Part shown: positions 12,880-15,943 of the stretch, in pieces | Layout: each line of letters begins with the position of its first letter | How positions within the stretch are numbered: position 1 is the stretch's first letter | NCBI GenBank assembly: GCA_045576895.1 | Contig: JAZNHI010000139.1 | Span: forward strand, 1-15,943 | Length of the DNA stretch: 15,943 nucleotides | Direction: 5' to 3' | Source of the DNA: UBA3792 sp045576895 | GTDB lineage: Bacteria > Bacillota > Clostridia > Christensenellales > CAG-138 | The notes under the pieces: generated by a model | What the model was told of the DNA's origin: nothing | The model's database searches: none | What the model saw: the letters and a program-made list of their open reading frames with translations, nothing else | Made by a program: the position numbers and the translations under genes

Positions 12880-14764
12880 CAGATTTCTTTGCCTGTTTTT
12901 CCTTTTTTGGCGGGATTTCGCGTTTCCTTTGCGGTTTTGCCCCCTGCGCGGACATTTCGCGCGTGCGCTCCGGCGGAACGAGCGCGTTTTTGCCCGTGCC
13001 GATCAGGTCCTCGCGGTTTGCCGCCTTCAGCGCTTTTCGAACTGTGCTGAAGTTTGCGGGCAGGAAAAACTGCATCAGCGCGCGCTGCATCGCCTTCTCC
13101 TGCGGACTTTTGGGTACGAACACCGGCTGCATCGTTCTCGGGTCGAGCCCGGTATGATACATGCAGGTCGACACCGTTCCCGGCGTCGGGTAAAAGTCCT
13201 GCACCTGCTGCGGACGGTGCCCGATCTTCTTGAGATACTGCGCAAGCTCGATCGCGTCACTGAGCGTACAGCCCGGGTGCGAGCTCATCAGATACGGTAC
13301 GACGAACTGCTTCTTGCCGAGCCGCGCGTTCATGCGCTCGTAGCGTTTGATAAACTCCTCATAGAGCGCGTGCGGCGTCTTGTTCATGTAGTAGAGCGTG
13401 CGGTCCGCGATGTGCTCCGGCGCGATCTTGAGCTGTCCGGAGATGTGATGCTCGCAGAGCTCACGAAGGAACGCGTCGCTTTTGTCGTACAGCAGGTAGT
13501 CGAAGCGCACGCCGCTGCGGATAAACACCTTCTTCACACCCGGCACGGCGCGAAGCTTCTTAAGCAGCGCGACGTAGTCCTCGTGGCTGACCTCCAGGTT
13601 TTGACACCGCTCATAGCCGATGCAGGAGCGGTTTTTGCACACGCCGCTCTTGAGCTGCTTATGACACGCGGGCTTTCGGAAGTTCGCGGTCGGTCCGCCG
13701 ACGTCGTGGATAAAGCCCTTGAACTCGGGATCCTTCGTCATCTCCCGCGCTTCTTTGAGGATCGACTCGTGGCTTCGCGCCGAGATCACGCGTCCCTGAT
13801 GGAACGTCAGCGCGCAGAAATTGCAGCCGCCGAAGCATCCGCGGCAGGAGGTGATCGAAAACTTCACCTCGTCGATCGCGGGGATCGGCTCTTTGTAGGA
13901 CGGATGCGGACGCCGCGTAAACGGCAGCGCATAGACCGCGTCCATCTCCTCGGTCGAGAGCGGCGCCTGCGGCGGGTTCTGCACGAGATACCCTTTTTCG
14001 TGCGCCTGGATAAGCCGACGCCCGCGGATCGCGTCCTGCTCCTCGAACTGGAGCTTAAAGGCTTCGGCATACCTGCGCTTATCGCCTGCGACCTCCGTGT
14101 ACGACGGCAGCAGTACCGCGTCCAAAACCTCGCTCGGGTCGTTCACACGGAAGCATGTGCCGGGCACGTCCCGGATCTCGTGCACGGGAACGCCCGCGTC
14201 GAGCGCGTCGGCGATCGCGACCACGCTGCGCTCGCCCATGCCGTACATCAAAAGATCGGCGCCCGCGTCGTACAGGATCGAGTGACGCACCCTGTCGTCC
14301 CAGTAGTCGTAATGCGCGAAGCGGCGAAGGCTTGCTTCGATGCCGCCGATCAGCACCGGCACGTGCGGAAACGCTTCCCTGCAGCGGTTTGCGTACACGA
14401 TTACGGCGCGGTCCGGGCGCTTGCCCGCCCTGCCGCCGGGGGTATAGGCGTCGTCGCTTCTTCTGCGCTTTGCGGCGGTATAGTGATCGACCATCGAATC
14501 GAGGTTTCCCGCGGACACCAGAAACCCGAGCCGCGGCTTGCCCATGCTCCGGAACACCTCGACGTCGTGCCAGTCCGGCTGCGCCAGGATGCCGACCGAA
14601 TACCCGCGGCTTTGCAGCACGCGCGCGATGATCGCCGTGCCGAAGCTCGGGTGGTCGATGTACGCGTCGCCGCTGATATACACAAAATCAAGCCCGTCGA
14701 TTCCGCGGGCTTTCATATCCTGTGCCGATAAGGGCGGTATTCGGTTGATCGGCTTTCGGTTCAC
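12854..14764 (-). CDS. YgiQ family radical SAM protein
   Basis: A 636-residue protein of the UPF0313/YgiQ family. The N-terminal part has the family segment FVYISGDAYIDHPSFGTAI and a probable cobalamin-like-fold region with VLIGGIEASLRRFAHYDYW. The radical SAM core follows, with C-x3-C-x2-C at Cys310, Cys314 and Cys317 inside SCRGCFGGCNFCALTFHQGR, and a second cysteine group near KNRSCIGYERC. The C-terminus is a highly basic tail rich in Lys and Arg. The biochemical role of YgiQ is not established. Translation starts at GTG (14764), overlapping the divIVA-like stop as GTGA with GAGGAG just before it; the next ATG would cut into the conserved N-terminus. Confidence 0.88.
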   Translation of the reverse strand: MNRKPINRIPPLSAQDMKARGIDGLDFVYISGDAYIDHPSFGTAIIARVLQSRGYSVGILAQPDWHDVEVFRSMGKPRLGFLVSAGNLDSMVDHYTAAKRRRSDDAYTPGGRAGKRPDRAVIVYANRCREAFPHVPVLIGGIEASLRRFAHYDYWDDRVRHSILYDAGADLLMYGMGERSVVAIADALDAGVPVHEIRDVPGTCFRVNDPSEVLDAVLLPSYTEVAGDKRRYAEAFKLQFEEQDAIRGRRLIQAHEKGYLVQNPPQAPLSTEEMDAVYALPFTRRPHPSYKEPIPAIDEVKFSITSCRGCFGGCNFCALTFHQGRVISARSHESILKEAREMTKDPEFKGFIHDVGGPTANFRKPACHKQLKSGVCKNRSCIGYERCQNLEVSHEDYVALLKKLRAVPGVKKVFIRSGVRFDYLLYDKSDAFLRELCEHHISGQLKIAPEHIADRTLYYMNKTPHALYEEFIKRYERMNARLGKKQFVVPYLMSSHPGCTLSDAIELAQYLKKIGHRPQQVQDFYPTPGTVSTCMYHTGLDPRTMQPVFVPKSPQEKAMQRALMQFFLPANFSTVRKALKAANREDLIGTGKNALVPPERTREMSAQGAKPQRKREIPPKKEKQAKKSVDKRRRNG

Positions 14765-15048
14765 TTGCTCCTCTTTTCGAGCTCCTGTGCGCGTCTGCGT
14801 TCCTCGTCGCTGACCGTGGCGTGCGGGGAGATCGGTCCGACCACGCGGTCCAGTCTCGCGTCCCGGACGCCCTGATCGGTGACCTCGGAAACGAGGTATT
14901 CGATGGTGGCGACCATCTCCTTGCGCTCCTCCTCCATCTGACGGAGCTGCACGATCAATTCGTCCAGATACTTGTCCACGTCCTCGCGGTCGTACCCGAA
15001 CAGAGATTTGCGAAACTCCTTATTGACGATGTTCTCCGCCTTGATCAT
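14761..15048 (-). CDS. Short DivIVA/GpsB-family cell-division protein
   Basis: A 95-residue protein whose first 40 residues carry the DivIVA N-terminal membrane/coil signature NKEFRKSLFGYDREDVDKYLDEL, followed by a coiled coil rich in Glu, Arg and Met. The long C-terminal coiled coil of classical DivIVA (about 160 residues) is absent; the total length is closer to GpsB. By homology it should sit at the division site or curved membrane and link septum formation with wall synthesis. It is 9 nt downstream of sepF with no obvious Shine-Dalgarno, so translation is probably coupled, and it overlaps ygiQ by 4 nt. Whether it is a reduced DivIVA or a GpsB relative cannot be settled by eye. Confidence 0.78.
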   Translation of the reverse strand: MIKAENIVNKEFRKSLFGYDREDVDKYLDELIVQLRQMEEERKEMVATIEYLVSEVTDQGVRDARLDRVVGPISPHATVSDEERRRAQELEKRSK

Positions 15049-15057
15049 GGAGCGGCG

Positions 15058-15486
15058 TTACATGTCGGTGTAGCCGGAATCCTCGCCGGTGTCCTCGACG
15101 TCGACGTCGCGCGGGGCGACCAGGAAGATCCCTCTCGAGATCTTGTTGATCGTGCCGTTCAGCGCATAGATCGAGCCGAGCAGAAAGTCCAGCACGCGCT
15201 GCGCGCAGTTCCCGTCGAGCTCCTCCATATTGACGATGACCGGACGGCGATTCTTGAGATTGTCGACGATGCTCTGCGCGTCGTCGTAGCAGACCGGATG
15301 ATACACGATCATCTTCATCGACGCAACGCTCGAAGGAACCGGCTGCGAATCTCCGCCGCCGACCAAAGCGTTCTCACGGCGCTTCGAGCGCGGCTCGCGC
15401 TTCGGCTGTTCCGGCTGTGCCTCGTCGTTGAGGATCTCTTCGTCGTCGTTCTCTTCCAGTCCGATGAAATTCAAAAACTTACCCAT
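15058..15486 (-). CDS. sepF: Cell division protein SepF
   Basis: A 142-residue protein. The N-terminus MGKFLNFIGLEE is the short amphipathic membrane-binding helix, followed by an acidic and basic disordered linker. From about residue 60 comes the SepF fold with MKMIVYHPVCYDDAQSIVDN, RRPVIVNMEELD and QRVLDFLLGSIYALNG. SepF anchors FtsZ at the membrane and shapes the septal ring. The start at 15486 follows GGGAGG by 8 nt and overlaps the yggS end by 8 nt; a longer frame reaching 15573 lies inside yggS and is rejected. ylmG and ylmH, which often lie between sepF and divIVA, are not present here. Confidence 0.92.
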   Translation of the reverse strand: MGKFLNFIGLEENDDEEILNDEAQPEQPKREPRSKRRENALVGGGDSQPVPSSVASMKMIVYHPVCYDDAQSIVDNLKNRRPVIVNMEELDGNCAQRVLDFLLGSIYALNGTINKISRGIFLVAPRDVDVEDTGEDSGYTDM

Positions 15487-15825
15487 TCTGTTTTCCTCCC
15501 GTAATAATGCGTGGTCCGAAGATCGCTGTCCCGACGCGAACGGTCGTTGCGCCTTCCTCGATCGCAGTGTCAAAATCGTGGCTCATTCCCATCGACAGCG
15601 TGTCGATCGGAAGCTGCGGATACGCCGCCGTCAGACGTTCGAACCGGCTGCGCATCTCCCGGAAATAGATCCGGACCGCTTCCCGGTCCACCGCCGGCGG
15701 CACGCACATCAGTCCCCGCAGCCGAACGGATCCGAGCCCTGCGATCCTGTCCGCAAGCGCGTCGAGCGCCTCTGGCAGAACGCCGCCCTTCTGTTCTTTT
15801 GGCCGATGTTGATCTCGATTTGCAG
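15479..15825 (-). CDS. yggS: YggS/YlmE family PLP homeostasis protein, C-terminal part (5' end missing, frame broken near 15800)
   Basis: The C-terminal half is intact from the stop at 15479 up to about 15801. It contains LRGLMCVPP and the family signature SMGMSHDFDTAIEEGATTVRVGTAIFG, which binds the PLP phosphate. YggS-type proteins bind pyridoxal phosphate and maintain its cellular balance. Going upstream, the frame reads KEQKGGVLPEALDALADRI. It then needs one extra base in an AAAA run (15797-15800) to continue as LQIEINIGQ (15802-15825), which again matches the family strand before that segment. Beyond 15825 the frame has an in-frame stop and family resemblance ends, so about half of the protein is missing. 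The loss looks like a sequence junction rather than natural decay, because the following genes are in perfect order. Confidence 0.8.
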
Positions 15826-15943
15826 GGTACTACCTTAAAGGACGTGCTTGCGCTGGTGCCCCAGGCTTATCGTTCTGGCCTGAAAGGGATAGAAATGGAT
15901 GCCCGATTGGAGGCTACGCACTTGGTGGCCGATGCCGAGGTGA
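15802..15943 (+). CDS. Fragment of an AsmA-like protein, probably of Bacteroidota origin (both ends missing)
   Basis: The plus strand reads ADVDLDLQGTTLKDVLALVP, then QAYRSGLKGIEMDARLEA and THLVADAEV to the window edge, about 47 codons with no stop. The alternation of short strands with DLDLQG, followed by a LVPxxY helix and a KGIEMDARLEA strand, resembles the repeat-like C-terminal part of AsmA-family outer-membrane biogenesis proteins of Bacteroidota. Such proteins are not expected in a Gram-positive genome. Codons such as TTA, ATA and GGG are more frequent than in neighbouring genes. No start, ribosome site or promoter is present. The assignment is a visual resemblance over a short stretch; the mismatch with its surroundings is the firmer observation. 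Confidence 0.4.

Noticed and set aside
12569..14731. 720-codon open frame on the plus strand opposite ygiQ
   Set aside because: Its protein is dominated by Arg, His, Val and Ala with no domain, and it is antisense to a well-supported radical SAM gene; GC-rich coding sequence often opens such antisense frames.

Overview
The window looks like the chromosome of a GC-rich, Gram-positive anaerobe of the Clostridia, most likely a gut or rumen fibre-associated lineage (Oscillospirales/Christensenellales type). This is inferred from gene order and content. The cell-division run yggS-sepF-divIVA, the run yceD-rpmF ... plsX-acpP-rnc-smc-ftsY, and pyrH are Firmicutes-type neighbourhoods. A secreted esterase and a dockerin-bearing repeat protein fit a plant-polysaccharide habitat. 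Nearly everything is on the minus strand, so the operons read from high to low coordinates.

Reading the minus strand from the right: (1) 15479-12854 holds the end of yggS, then sepF, a short DivIVA/GpsB-like gene and a YgiQ-type radical SAM gene, tightly packed with overlaps of 4-8 nt or a 9-nt gap. (2) 12823-12120 is yceD-rpmF, driven by a near-consensus promoter embedded in the 3' end of ygiQ. (3) 12119-9500 is an accessory segment placed between rpmF and plsX, where many Firmicutes have the two adjacent. It carries a NUDIX hydrolase and a secreted BspA-type leucine-rich-repeat protein with a C-terminal dockerin, embedded in a mosaic of intergenic repeats. (4) 9368-2827 is plsX, acpP, rnc, smc and ftsY (phospholipid/fatty-acid synthesis, RNA processing, chromosome condensation, SRP receptor). 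It has one promoter before plsX, a second strong one before acpP, and a terminator between acpP and rnc. (5) 2735-1231 is an ECF sigma factor and its membrane zinc-finger anti-sigma factor, with a candidate autoregulated promoter. (6) 248-1171 is the only complete plus-strand gene, a secreted esterase ending at a good terminator. (7) 47-1 is the first 15 codons of pyrH.

The right-hand end is suspicious. The yggS frame breaks near 15800, and from about 15802 to the end the plus strand reads as an unrelated protein resembling a Bacteroidota AsmA-family segment. The two readings share a short stretch, which looks more like an assembly chimera than a real gene fusion.

I saw no tRNA, rRNA, CRISPR array, transposase or phage gene. 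I did not find a convincing wholly new system. The least ordinary parts are the repeat mosaic around the NUDIX gene, the dockerin/LRR protein and the junction at the right end.
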